From Nucisporomicrobium flavum (lineage in GTDB: Bacteria > Actinomycetota > Actinomycetes > Mycobacteriales > Micromonosporaceae): a stretch of DNA of 64,000 bases. Below, piece after piece: positions 46,107 to 54,922 of the stretch. A model generated the notes under the pieces. That model was not told the DNA's origin. It searched no databases and saw only the letters and a program-made list of their open reading frames with translations. The stretch spans positions 62,001-126,000 of the forward strand of contig NZ_JADMLH010000003.1 of NCBI RefSeq assembly GCF_016464385.1, in the 5' to 3' direction. Made by a program: the position numbers and the translations under genes. How positions within the stretch are numbered: position 1 is the stretch's first letter; the number at the start of each line of letters is the position of its first letter.

Positions 46107-46910
46107 CTAGTTGCTGCGTACGGATGCGCTGAGCCGGCCGAGCGGATGCATGGGTGCGGTGTCGGACGACAGCACCGCCATGTGGGCCTGCTGCAGCTCC
46201 GCTGAGGGATCGAGCCCCAGTTCGTCGTTGAGCAGCTTCCTGAGTTCCTGGTAGGCGCGCAGCGCTTCGCCGCGACGGCCGGACCGCTCGAGCGAGGTGA
46301 TGAGCTGGGCGTGCAGCCACTCGTCGAACGGGTGCATCGCGACCAGGGACTTGAGTTCGGCGATGAGCTCACGATGCTTGCCCAGCTGGAGATCGGCGGC
46401 GATGCGGAGCTCCAGGGCGGTGATACGTTGCTCGTCGAGGTGGGTGGCGTGGCTGCGCAGGACCGGTCCGCTGGCAACGTTGGACAGGGCCGGCCCGGTC
46501 CACAGGTTCAACGCCTCGTGCAGGGACTTGCTGGCTTCCGAGTAGTTCTCCTGCTCGAACAGCTGCCGACCCCGGGCGACCAGGGTCGTGAACATGGTCG
46601 CGTCGATCTGGCTCTCGTCCACCTCGAGCGAGTAGCCGGGGGAGCGCGTCACGAGCAATTGATCCGTCATTCGTTCGCCGACCTCGCGCTCGAACATTTT
46701 ACGGATCTGATAGATGTAGGTCTGAGTCGTCGTGACGGCGCTTTTCGGTGTCATTCCTTCCCATAGTTCCTCGATGAGCGAATCAATGCTCACCGTCTGG
46801 CCGGCCCGAACCGTCAGTACGGCGAGCACTCGACGCACTTTCGGTGCACTGGGCGTGCAGATGCGACCATTGCTCATGAATTCGAATCGCCCAAGGACGT
46901 TGAACCTCAA
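46107..46910 (-). CDS. SARP-family pathway activator
   Basis: A 267-residue Streptomyces-antibiotic-regulatory-protein homologue (DnrI/ActII-ORF4/RedD type). The N-terminal winged-helix DNA-binding domain (~15-95) includes SAPKVRRVLAVLTVRAGQTVSIDSLI and TTTQTYIYQIRKMF. The bacterial transcriptional activation domain (~100-255) includes LHEALNLWTGPAL and SGRRGEALRAYQELRKLLNDELGLDPS. TTG 46910 is chosen because GGGGAG lies 6 bp upstream and the length then equals DnrI-like proteins. ATG 47045 would add 45 atypical residues. The 11-bp TCGA repeats across the window fit its target class. Confidence 0.93.
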   Translation of the reverse strand: MRFNVLGRFEFMSNGRICTPSAPKVRRVLAVLTVRAGQTVSIDSLIEELWEGMTPKSAVTTTQTYIYQIRKMFEREVGERMTDQLLVTRSPGYSLEVDESQIDATMFTTLVARGRQLFEQENYSEASKSLHEALNLWTGPALSNVASGPVLRSHATHLDEQRITALELRIAADLQLGKHRELIAELKSLVAMHPFDEWLHAQLITSLERSGRRGEALRAYQELRKLLNDELGLDPSAELQQAHMAVLSSDTAPMHPLGRLSASVRSN

Positions 46911-47060
46911 GAGATGCTCCCCGTGTTTGTGATTCAAGGTGATTGGCGAAGATCGATTGGTTCCGCCCCGATGACAGTATGCGAATCCCGGACTCACCTC
47001 AAGGGTCTGACATCTATGGCACATCGTGGGGGTAGCGGATGACACGCGGTTGCATCGTTC

Positions 47061-47080
47061 GATGTAGACCCCCCTACATC
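47061..47080. promoter_or_regulatory. Everted-type palindrome GATGTAG-N6-CTACATC
   Basis: A perfect 7-bp inverted repeat around ACCCCC lies in the 295-bp divergent region between the SARP gene and the KASIII/iterative-PKS operon. Its arms (GTAG...CTAC) are arranged opposite to the TetR-type operator (CTAC...GTAG), so another regulator, possibly the NarL/LuxR-type protein, may bind it. Confidence 0.5.
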
Positions 47081-47127
47081 CTTCGTTATCGAGGCGTTTG
47101 TCGAAACAGCGGAGGCGGCACGCGGCC

Positions 47128-47156
47128 TCGTCGAGCCCTCGACCCGGTCTCGAGCA
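47128..47156 (+). promoter_or_regulatory. Putative SARP box before the 6-MSAS operon
   Basis: TCGTCGA (47128), TCGACCC (47139) and TCGAGCA (47150) are exactly 11 bp apart. CAGGAT, a fair -10 match, begins 8 bp after the last copy at 47165. The first start codon of the operon is at 47206. Confidence 0.6.
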
Positions 47157-47205
47157 GCGGGCCGCAGGATGCTTCCGTTACGCCCCACGATCAGGAGGCT
47201 GATGC

Positions 47206-48204
47206 GTGAGAACGTCCGACATTTTCATCAACGCCGCGGGTGTCTACCTGCCGGAACTGGTTGAGGCGCCCCGCACGGCCCCGGATGGTATGACGGGCGC
47301 GGCGGTGGCCGGCGACGTACCCGCGGTCGAGATGGCGCTGCACGCGACCCGCGAGGCCCTGGGCCGGTGGGGTCAGGACACCGACCTGCTCAGCCTGCTT
47401 CTTTACGTGGACTCGTACCACACCGGGCCGACCGGCTGGTGCCCGCAGTCCTATTTGCAGCGGCATGCGGTGGGCGGCAACGTGCTCGCGGCCAACTTCC
47501 GACAGGGCTGCAACGGCGTTTTCGGCGCACTGGAGATGACCGCCGGTTACCTTCGGTCATTGCCGCCGGAGCGGGCGGCCGTCATTGTCGCGTCCGACAA
47601 TATCGACTCACCGCTCGTCGATCGGTGGAATGCGCTGGACGGTTTCGCCATGGGCGACGCCGCCACGGCGCTGGTGCTCAGCCGGACCGAAGGTTTCGCG
47701 CAGTTGCTGTCGGTCACCTCGACGACCGTTCCCGAACTGGAAGGTCTGCACCGCGGTGACGAGCCGCTGCATCCTGCGAATATCCTTCTCGGGCACCGGC
47801 TCGACTTCAATGCCCGCATCCGGGAGTTCGCCGCACATCGCGGCTTTTCCGAGGACATGGCACTCCATCTTTTCAAGACGTTGCAGGAAGTGGTAACACG
47901 CGCAGTGGACGAGGCCGACATCACATTGTCGGACATCACCCGCGCCGCGATGGCCAGCGAACCTCGGCCGAAACTGATCGAACGACTCCGGGCACTGGGC
48001 CTGCCGACCGACATCTCGACCTGGGATTTCAACCGTACGGTAGGCCATTCGGCCAGCGACCAACTGCTCGCCTTCGACCATTTGCTCCGGCAGGGTGAGC
48101 TCACCGCGGGCGACCATCTGCTGATGATCGGGCTGGGTCCCGGTTTGAGCATGGCGGCGGCGATCGTCAAGGTGCACGCCGTTCCGGCCTGGGCGCGCCC
48201 ATGA
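47206..48204 (+). CDS. KASIII-like acyltransferase (ChlB3 type), Cys active site
   Basis: A 332-residue thiolase-fold protein related to KASIII but of the acyl-transferring ChlB3/CerJ group. The nucleophile is Cys102 in RQGCNGVFG, and the catalytic His lies in VGHSASDQ, followed by Asp rather than the usual Asn arrangement. In chlorothricin, ChlB3 moves the 6-methylsalicyl group from the iterative PKS to a discrete ACP. GTG 47206 has AGGAGG 7 bp upstream. The gene overlaps the PKS start (ATGA), so it is coupled to the synthase it would unload. Confidence 0.88.
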   Translation: MRTSDIFINAAGVYLPELVEAPRTAPDGMTGAAVAGDVPAVEMALHATREALGRWGQDTDLLSLLLYVDSYHTGPTGWCPQSYLQRHAVGGNVLAANFRQGCNGVFGALEMTAGYLRSLPPERAAVIVASDNIDSPLVDRWNALDGFAMGDAATALVLSRTEGFAQLLSVTSTTVPELEGLHRGDEPLHPANILLGHRLDFNARIREFAAHRGFSEDMALHLFKTLQEVVTRAVDEADITLSDITRAAMASEPRPKLIERLRALGLPTDISTWDFNRTVGHSASDQLLAFDHLLRQGELTAGDHLLMIGLGPGLSMAAAIVKVHAVPAWARP

Positions 48205-51200
48205 CCGTGGCCGAGCCGATCGCGATCGTCGGGATGGCCTGCCGGCTGCCCGGCGGGGTGCACACCCCGGAGGAGTTGTGGGAGCTGCTCCGATCCGGGC
48301 AGGACACGGTGGGGGAGATGCCGGCGGATCGCTGGGACGCCTATGTGCGCGCCCGGCCGGAGAACGCGGCCGCGCTGCGCAACACCACGCGCCGCGGTGC
48401 CTTTCTCACCGAGCCGGGTGCGTTCGACGCCGACTTCTTCGGCATCACGCCGCGCGAAGCGGAGCTCATGGACCCGCAACAGCGGCTGATCCTTACGTGC
48501 ACCTGGGAGGCCCTCGAGGACGCGGGCATTCCGCCGGACTCGCTGGCGGGCTCCGACACCGGGGTGTTCATGGGCGTCGGCTCCGACGACTACGGCCGCC
48601 AGCTGCTGTCGGACTTGCCGCGAATCGAGGCCTGGACCGGTGTCGCGGCGGCCCCCTGCGTCGTCGCCAACCGCGTCTCCTACCAGCTGGACCTGCACGG
48701 TCCCAGCTTCTCGGTCGACGCCGCCTGCGCATCCTCGCTGGTCGCCCTGCATGCGAGCTGTGCCAGCCTGCGCAGTGGGGAATGCTCGGTCGCCCTGCTC
48801 GGCGCGATCAACGTCATGGTCGGGCCGGCACTGTTCATGGTGCTCGACGCCGCGGGCGCCATCTCCCCGGACGGCCGCAGCAAGCCGTTCGAGGCTGCCG
48901 CCGACGGCTACGGCCGGGGCGAAGGCGGTGGGGTGCTCGTCCTCAAGCTGCTGAGCCGGGCCGTCGAGGACGGCGACCGGGTACTCGCGGTCATCCGGGG
49001 AAGCGCCGTCAACCAGGACGGGCGCACCAACGGCATCATGGCGCCCAACGGTGCCGCGCAGGAAGCGGTCGTCCGGGCGGCGTTGCGCCAGGCCGGGGTG
49101 GACCCGGCGTCGGTGGGCTATGTGGAGGCGCACGGCACCGGCACCCGGGCCGGTGATCCGATCGAGGCGGCCGCGCTGGGTGCCGTTTATGGATCCGGCC
49201 GGGAACCAGGGAATCCGTGCCTGATCGGCTCGGTCAAGAGCAACATCGGTCACCTCGAGGCCGGTGCCGGCCTGGCCGGTGTGCTCAAGGTCGTGCTGGC
49301 CCTGCGGCACGGGGAGATTCCGCTGCAGGCCGGGTTCGACGCCCTGAACCCGGACATCGAGTGGGACCGGGTCGGCCTCCGCGTGGTCACGCAGCGTCTG
49401 GCCTGGCCGGAGAGCGGACAACCGCGCCGGGCCGGCGTCTCCTGCTTCGGCTACGGGGGCACCGTCGGGCACGTGGTCCTCGAGGAGGCACCCGCCGCGG
49501 CTGCGAACGGTCAGGCCGCCCGGCGTGTTCGCCCGGCCTATCCACTGTCCGCGGCCTCCCCGGCCGCCCTGCGAGCCGGGGCCGAGCGCCTCGCCGACGC
49601 CGTTCCCCGGGACGCGAACGAGACGTTCCTGGCCGGCTTGGCGAGCACGCTGTGGTCGCGGCGTACTCACCTGCCGCATCGCGCCGTCGTCATCGCCGAG
49701 GACGCGATGGCTCTTCGCTATGAGCTCCGCAAGCTCGCGGCGAGCCAACCCACCCCTCGCGTCACCATCGGCCATGCCCCGCGCCGGGCTCCGGCCGACG
49801 CTGTCTGGGTGTTCTCGGGGCACGGCTCGCAGTGGGCCGGGATGGGCCGTGAGCTGCTGCTCCACGAGCCGGCCTTCGCCGAGGTGGTGGACGCCGTCGA
49901 CCATGTCTACCGCGCTGAGATGGGATTCTCGCCCCGCGAAGTGATCATGGGGGACCGGCTCGACACCGTGGACCGCATCCAAGCGATGATCTTCGTGATC
50001 CAGGTGGGACTGGCCGCCGTGTGGCGCGAGCTCGGGCTCCGGCCCTGTGCGGTGATCGGACACTCGGTGGGCGAGATCGCGGCGGCCGTCGTCGGTGGCA
50101 TCCTCACGCTCGAGGAAGCCGCCATGCTCAGTTGCCGGCGCTCGAACCTTCTCCGGCGGGTGGCCGGGGGCGGCGCCATGGCGATGGTCCAGCTGTCCTG
50201 GCGCGAGGCCACGGAGATGCTCGCCGACGAAACGGACGTGGTGCCGGCGGTGCAGTCGTCGCTGTCGTCCACGGTGGTGGCCGGCAAGCCCGAGGCCGTC
50301 GCGGCCTTCCGGCGCCGCTGCGCCGACCTGGATATCGTCAGCCGCGCGGTCGACACCGATGTCGCGTTCCATTCCCCGCAGATGGAGCCGCTGCTCGACG
50401 ATCTGCGGACGGCGCTGGCGACGCTGCGCCCTACGGCGCCGCGGATCCCGGTCTACAGCACCGCCCTCGACGACGCCCGGTCGACGGCCGCGCGCGACGA
50501 CTCTTACTGGCCGGTCAACCTGCGTTCACCGGTGCTGTTCGCCGACGCCGTGACCGCGGCCGCCGAGGACGGTCACCGGACGTTCCTGGAGGTGTCGCCA
50601 CACCCGGTGGTCACTCACTCCATCGCCGAGACGCTGTCGGCGCTGGACATCGAGGAGACCTTCGCCGGCGGGTCGCTGCGCCGCGGGCAACCGGAGTTGC
50701 TCACCCTGGCCACCGCCCTGGGGGCGTTGCACTGCCACGGCGTACGCATCGACGGCGACCGGCTCGCCGCCGGGCCGCTGCTCGACCTGCCGCCGGTACC
50801 GTGGCAGCACCGGACCTACTGGCGCGAGCCGGCCCGGGTCGCCGGCGACGCCGCGGTGCACGATATCCACTCCGGCAATCTGCTCGGTGCGCGGCTCGAG
50901 CTCGCGGACTCCGAGAACGGGCTGACCTGGCGTACCCTGCTCGATCTGGACAGCCGGCCCTACCCCGGCAACCACATCGTCCGCGGGGCGGAGATCGTTC
51001 CCGCCGCGGTCCTGCTCAATACGTTCTTCGCCGCGGTGGGCAGGCGAGCGCTCACGGATGTCCGCTTCCTGGTCGCGGTCCGGCTCACCGAACCGCAGTC
51101 GGTCCAGGTCACCGTCCGGGACGGGCGGGTGCGGATGTTCGTCAAGCCCGCGGCCGGCGAGGCGGCCGAACAGCGGTGGCTGACCAGCAGCACGGCCGCC

Positions 51201-53417
51201 GCCGGTCCGGAGGAGAGCACGGCGCAGATCGACCCGCGGCTCGCGTCGGTCGCCGATCGCTGCCCGGAGGAGCAGCCGGTCGACCGGGTCGGCGCCTATC
51301 TGAGCGCCGTCGGGATCGAGGGTGCCGGGCTGCCGTGGGACGTGACGAATCTGCACACCGGCGACGGTGAGCTGGTGGCGGACGTCCGGATCGAGATCGA
51401 GCCGGGCACCGGCCCCGACCTTGCCTGGGCCAGAATCGTCGATGCCGTGGGCTCGATCGCCCCGCTCGTGTTCGGCGGCGATCCGGTGCTGCGCCTGCTC
51501 GTCGGCGTGGACCGGATCGAGCTGCCGGGGGAGCCGGAGTCAGTGTCGCGGGTGTCGATCCGCGCGATCGGGCCGAACGCAGTCGACGTGCTGGTCAGCG
51601 GAGCCGGCGGGCAGCCGGCCGGAGCGCTGACCGGCGTTACGTTCGCCGAGCTCGACGGCGACACCGTCGCTGTCCGTCCTGACCGCCTCGTCCACCGCAT
51701 CGAGTGGCACCCACTCGCCGAGCGGGCCGCGCCCGCCGTGCCGGGTGCCGTGGTGGTGGTGGGGGGTGACCCCGCGATCGTCCGGTTGATCGAGCAGCAC
51801 TGCCGGGAGGCGCGCAGGCCGTACCGCATGATTGCCGGGCCCGACGCCGACCCGGACGCCTTCGCCGGGCTGACCGATGCCGATGTCGTCGTCGTGCCGG
51901 CGGGGCAGCCGGGCCCGGCCGTTGACGAACAGGTGGAGAACGACGCCTGGAGATTGGCCCGGACGGCTCAGCTGATCGCCGGGCAGGGCCAGCTGCGGCC
52001 GCCGCGGCTCTGGAGCATCACGGCCGGCGTTCGTACGGGCGCCGCCGCTCCCGCCCAGGCCGCGCTGTGGGGACTGTGCCGGATCATCGCCGGCGAGCAC
52101 CCGGAGATGTGGGGTGCCGCCGTGGACCTGGAACCGGCCGACCTCTCGGCCGGAGTGCGCCACCTCGTCGGCCTGCTGGGCTCGGCGCCCGAGGCGGACG
52201 TCGTCGCGCTCCGGGACGGGACCCTCACCGAGGCGCGCCTGGCCCGGGTCGACGTCCCACCCGTTCGTCCCCCCTTGTGGTGCCGACCGGACGCGTCCTA
52301 TCTGATCACCGGTGGGCTCGGCACGCTCGGGTTGCACGTGGCCGAGTGGCTGGCGACCCGCGGAGCCCGGCGGATCATCCTGACCAGCCGCACCGCGGTG
52401 CCGCCACGAAGCACCTGGGATGACCTCGCCGACGCGTCGATCGGCGAGCGGGTGGCCGCGATCCGGCGACTCGAATCGATGGGTGTGACGGTGCGTACCC
52501 TGGCCGTCGACTGCACGAATGCGGCCGCGATGCGGTCCGCGCTCGACGCCGATGCGCTTGGCATGCCGGCGATCCGGGGCGTCTTCCACCTCGCGGGGGT
52601 CCTCGACAACAGTCTGGTGCGCACGCTCGATCGGGACGGCCTGCGCCGGGTGCTGCGACCCAAGGTCGCGGGCGCCCAGGTGCTCGACGAGCTGTTTCCG
52701 GTCGGCACGCTCGACCACTTCGTGCTCTTCTCGTCCTTCGGGCAGTTCCTCCGGTTGCCCGGACAGGCCGGCTACGCCACCGCGAACGCGTTCCTCGACG
52801 GCCTGGCGCATCGGCGTCGTGCTGCCGGCGGGACGGACGTGATGAGCCTTTGCTGGACGTCCTGGAAGGGGCTCGGCATGGCGGTCGACGAGGTCGTCGA
52901 CGCGGGCCTGCGCGAGCACGGGGTAGGTGCCCTCGATCCCGGCGACGCCCTGCTGGCCTGGGAGTACGCGAGTCGATTCGACGAGGCGCAACTGAGCGTC
53001 CTGCCCGTCGTCACGGCCGAGGGCATCGCCCGGCTGCCGATCCTGGCCGGGATCTCGGCCGAGGCCGATCGAGGCGAGGGCATGGCCGCCGCCGATGAGT
53101 TCGCCGGGCTGACCGGCGAGGCGCTGCGCGAACGGTTGCGGTCCGAGATCGCCCTCGAGGTCGGTGCGGAGATGGGGCAGGCCGCCGAGGACATCGACGT
53201 CCGACAGCCGCTGAACGAGTTGGGCCTCGACTCGGTGCTGACCCTGGCCATCCGGCGCCGGTTGGAGAAGCGCTACCAGGTTTCCCTGCCGGCCGCGCTC
53301 ATCTGGAACCGGCCGACCGTCGAGGGGATCGGTGAGTACCTGGCCGGGGCACTCGACACCGGTCCCGCCGTGGTCGCCAAGACCTCCGACGACCCGGAGG
53401 TGCCGGATGCGGCATGA
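48201..53417 (+). CDS. Iterative type I PKS, 6-methylsalicylic acid synthase type
   Basis: A 1738-residue single-module PKS with order KS-AT-DH-KR-ACP, as in ChlB1 and bacterial 6-MSA synthases. KS Cys176 in DAACASSL, with EAHGTGT and SNIGHLE; AT Ser622 in GHSVGE, malonyl-like; DH/thioester-hydrolase-like His925 in N-H-I-V-R-G-A-E-I-V-P; KR cofactor loop TGGLGTLG (~1371) with Ser1511/1512 and Tyr1525; ACP Ser1678 in LGLDSV. No thioesterase. An active KR argues for 6-methylsalicylate rather than orsellinate. ATG overlaps the KASIII-like gene and the end overlaps the second one, so the cassette is tightly coupled. Confidence 0.95.
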   Translation: MTVAEPIAIVGMACRLPGGVHTPEELWELLRSGQDTVGEMPADRWDAYVRARPENAAALRNTTRRGAFLTEPGAFDADFFGITPREAELMDPQQRLILTCTWEALEDAGIPPDSLAGSDTGVFMGVGSDDYGRQLLSDLPRIEAWTGVAAAPCVVANRVSYQLDLHGPSFSVDAACASSLVALHASCASLRSGECSVALLGAINVMVGPALFMVLDAAGAISPDGRSKPFEAAADGYGRGEGGGVLVLKLLSRAVEDGDRVLAVIRGSAVNQDGRTNGIMAPNGAAQEAVVRAALRQAGVDPASVGYVEAHGTGTRAGDPIEAAALGAVYGSGREPGNPCLIGSVKSNIGHLEAGAGLAGVLKVVLALRHGEIPLQAGFDALNPDIEWDRVGLRVVTQRLAWPESGQPRRAGVSCFGYGGTVGHVVLEEAPAAAANGQAARRVRPAYPLSAASPAALRAGAERLADAVPRDANETFLAGLASTLWSRRTHLPHRAVVIAEDAMALRYELRKLAASQPTPRVTIGHAPRRAPADAVWVFSGHGSQWAGMGRELLLHEPAFAEVVDAVDHVYRAEMGFSPREVIMGDRLDTVDRIQAMIFVIQVGLAAVWRELGLRPCAVIGHSVGEIAAAVVGGILTLEEAAMLSCRRSNLLRRVAGGGAMAMVQLSWREATEMLADETDVVPAVQSSLSSTVVAGKPEAVAAFRRRCADLDIVSRAVDTDVAFHSPQMEPLLDDLRTALATLRPTAPRIPVYSTALDDARSTAARDDSYWPVNLRSPVLFADAVTAAAEDGHRTFLEVSPHPVVTHSIAETLSALDIEETFAGGSLRRGQPELLTLATALGALHCHGVRIDGDRLAAGPLLDLPPVPWQHRTYWREPARVAGDAAVHDIHSGNLLGARLELADSENGLTWRTLLDLDSRPYPGNHIVRGAEIVPAAVLLNTFFAAVGRRALTDVRFLVAVRLTEPQSVQVTVRDGRVRMFVKPAAGEAAEQRWLTSSTAAAGPEESTAQIDPRLASVADRCPEEQPVDRVGAYLSAVGIEGAGLPWDVTNLHTGDGELVADVRIEIEPGTGPDLAWARIVDAVGSIAPLVFGGDPVLRLLVGVDRIELPGEPESVSRVSIRAIGPNAVDVLVSGAGGQPAGALTGVTFAELDGDTVAVRPDRLVHRIEWHPLAERAAPAVPGAVVVVGGDPAIVRLIEQHCREARRPYRMIAGPDADPDAFAGLTDADVVVVPAGQPGPAVDEQVENDAWRLARTAQLIAGQGQLRPPRLWSITAGVRTGAAAPAQAALWGLCRIIAGEHPEMWGAAVDLEPADLSAGVRHLVGLLGSAPEADVVALRDGTLTEARLARVDVPPVRPPLWCRPDASYLITGGLGTLGLHVAEWLATRGARRIILTSRTAVPPRSTWDDLADASIGERVAAIRRLESMGVTVRTLAVDCTNAAAMRSALDADALGMPAIRGVFHLAGVLDNSLVRTLDRDGLRRVLRPKVAGAQVLDELFPVGTLDHFVLFSSFGQFLRLPGQAGYATANAFLDGLAHRRRAAGGTDVMSLCWTSWKGLGMAVDEVVDAGLREHGVGALDPGDALLAWEYASRFDEAQLSVLPVVTAEGIARLPILAGISAEADRGEGMAAADEFAGLTGEALRERLRSEIALEVGAEMGQAAEDIDVRQPLNELGLDSVLTLAIRRRLEKRYQVSLPAALIWNRPTVEGIGEYLAGALDTGPAVVAKTSDDPEVPDAA

Positions 53418-54438
53418 CGATCTCTATGTGGCCGGCGTCGGCGCGTTCCTGCCCGCGCGGGTCTCGGTCGACGACGCGATCGAGTCGGGCCGCTATGACG
53501 TCGAGGAGCAGATGGACAGCGGCCAGGACATGGTGGCCGTCGCCGGGCCGGACCACCCCACGCCGGTCATGGCTGCGGCGGCGGGCCGTTCCGCCCTGCA
53601 ACGGTCCGGGCTCCGACCGGACGAGGTGGAACTGCTGCTTCACGTGGTCACCGCGCACAGTGGACTCACCGGCTGGAACGCCGCCTGCTATCTGCAGCAG
53701 GAGGTCCTGAGCGGCGCGGGACTCTCGTTCGAGGTCCGACAGTTGTCCAACGGCGCCGTCGCGTCGATCGAGTTGGCGGCCGCCTATCTGGCCGTGCCCG
53801 GCCGGACCGCCGCGATGATCACCTCCGCCGACCAGTTCGCCGAGCCGATGTGGGACCGGTGGCGGACCAACTGGGGTCTGGTGTTCGCGGACGGAGCGAG
53901 CGCCGCCGTGCTCTCCCGGTCCGAGGGCTTCGCGCGGGTGGTCTCCAGCGTTACGGTGACCGACTCCTCTCTGGAGGGTCTGCATCGGGGCCGGCTGCCG
54001 TTCAGTTCCTCGCCGGTCGAGGAGGAGGTCCCGGTCGACTTCCGGGCTCGCAATCTCGACTTCGCGCTCTCCGCCGACCTGGCCGAGACCAGCCGGCGGA
54101 TGGCCGACGGGCTGCGGACGGCCGCGTTCACGGCGACCAAGGAGGCCGATGTCGACCTCGGCGACATCGAGCACGTCATCGTCCCGGGCTTCGGGCGCGA
54201 GCTCCTGCGCCGGGAGTGCCTGGAGCCGCTCGGGATTCCCGTGTCGCGTACCACGTGGCAGTGGTCGACCCAGACCGGGCACATGGGCGCCGCCGACCAA
54301 TTCGCCGCTCTGGCCTATCTGAGTGAATCCGGTCAGCTACGGCCTGGCGAGCGGGTCCTGATCATCGGCGTCGGCGGCGGATTCAACTGGAGTTGTGTCG
54401 TTCTCGACATCGTGGCTCATCCGAAGTGGGACTGCTGA
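53407..54438 (+). CDS. KASIII-like acyltransferase with Ser in place of Cys
   Basis: A 343-residue homologue of the upstream KASIII-like protein. The nucleophile position reads RQLSNGA, with Ser114 instead of Cys; the His is kept in TGHMGAADQ. DpsC of daunorubicin also uses Ser at this site. In chlorothricin, ChlB6 transfers the acyl group from the discrete ACP to the sugar, and a similar second transfer is the likely role here. ATG 53407 has GGAGG 6 bp upstream, inside the PKS gene end. The discrete ACP follows after 36 bp. Confidence 0.87.
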   Translation: MRHDDLYVAGVGAFLPARVSVDDAIESGRYDVEEQMDSGQDMVAVAGPDHPTPVMAAAAGRSALQRSGLRPDEVELLLHVVTAHSGLTGWNAACYLQQEVLSGAGLSFEVRQLSNGAVASIELAAAYLAVPGRTAAMITSADQFAEPMWDRWRTNWGLVFADGASAAVLSRSEGFARVVSSVTVTDSSLEGLHRGRLPFSSSPVEEEVPVDFRARNLDFALSADLAETSRRMADGLRTAAFTATKEADVDLGDIEHVIVPGFGRELLRRECLEPLGIPVSRTTWQWSTQTGHMGAADQFAALAYLSESGQLRPGERVLIIGVGGGFNWSCVVLDIVAHPKWDC

Positions 54439-54474
54439 CCCTCAGTCCACCCGCACCCAATGCGAGGAGAAGAA

Positions 54475-54750
54475 ATGCCTGACGCTCGTACAGAACTACT
54501 CGGGAAGATCACCGAGTTCTTCAAGAACGGCCTGCTCGAGCCGGAGCAGGCGGCCGAGCTCACGCCGGAGACCTCCCTGCGCCAGTGGGGAGCCCTGAAC
54601 TCGCTGAAGATGGCGAGGCTGATCGGCTGGATCCGCGAGGATCTGGGCGTGGAGATCCCGATGCGGAAGCTGACCGGGGCCAACTTCCGCACGCTCAACG
54701 ACATCACCGACCTGGTGCTTGAGGAGCGCATGGGAAGCAGCGTCGCCTGA
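54475..54750 (+). CDS. Discrete acyl carrier protein for the methylsalicyl unit (ChlB2-like)
   Basis: A 91-residue carrier protein with phosphopantetheine Ser43 in WGALNSLKMARLIGWI; Asn replaces the usual Asp before Ser. It differs clearly from the type II PKS ACP at 9721. ATG with GAGGAGAAG just upstream. Its place after the two KASIII-like genes and the iterative PKS suggests it holds the aryl group while it is chlorinated, methylated and handed over. A hairpin closes the operon. Confidence 0.92.
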   Translation: MPDARTELLGKITEFFKNGLLEPEQAAELTPETSLRQWGALNSLKMARLIGWIREDLGVEIPMRKLTGANFRTLNDITDLVLEERMGSSVA

Positions 54751-54802
54751 GGCCGACGAGCATCCCCGAACGCAGCCGGCCGCCCCCCGTCCCGGCTGCG
54801 AG

Positions 54803-54834
54803 CGAGCGGCTCCGCGGATGAGCGGAGCCGCTCG
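54803..54834 (+). terminator. Hairpin terminator after the 6-MSAS operon
   Basis: A perfect 13-bp stem (CGAGCGGCTCCGC and its complement) with a 6-nt loop lies 53 bp after the ACP stop and ahead of rmlB. Confidence 0.8.
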
Positions 54835-54922
54835 TCGGGGAAGGGGGATGGGGTTCGCTTCGTGCCGAGTCCGTCGGCCGTATCGGGAAGGTGAGAACGG
54901 TGACCGCTAGGCGTCAGCCGCT

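Noticed and set aside
46911..47045. Longer SARP protein starting at ATG 47045
   Set aside because: The extra 45 residues do not resemble SARPs; TTG 46910 with a strong RBS gives the family length.
47547..50372. 941-codon open frame antisense to the KASIII-like and PKS genes
   Set aside because: Covers conserved KS and AT domains read on the other strand; composition typical of antisense frames in high-GC DNA.
48201..53417. Orsellinic acid synthase (AviM/CalO5 type)
   Set aside because: A complete KR with cofactor loop and Ser/Tyr active site is present, which orsellinate synthases lack; 6-MSAS type is favoured.
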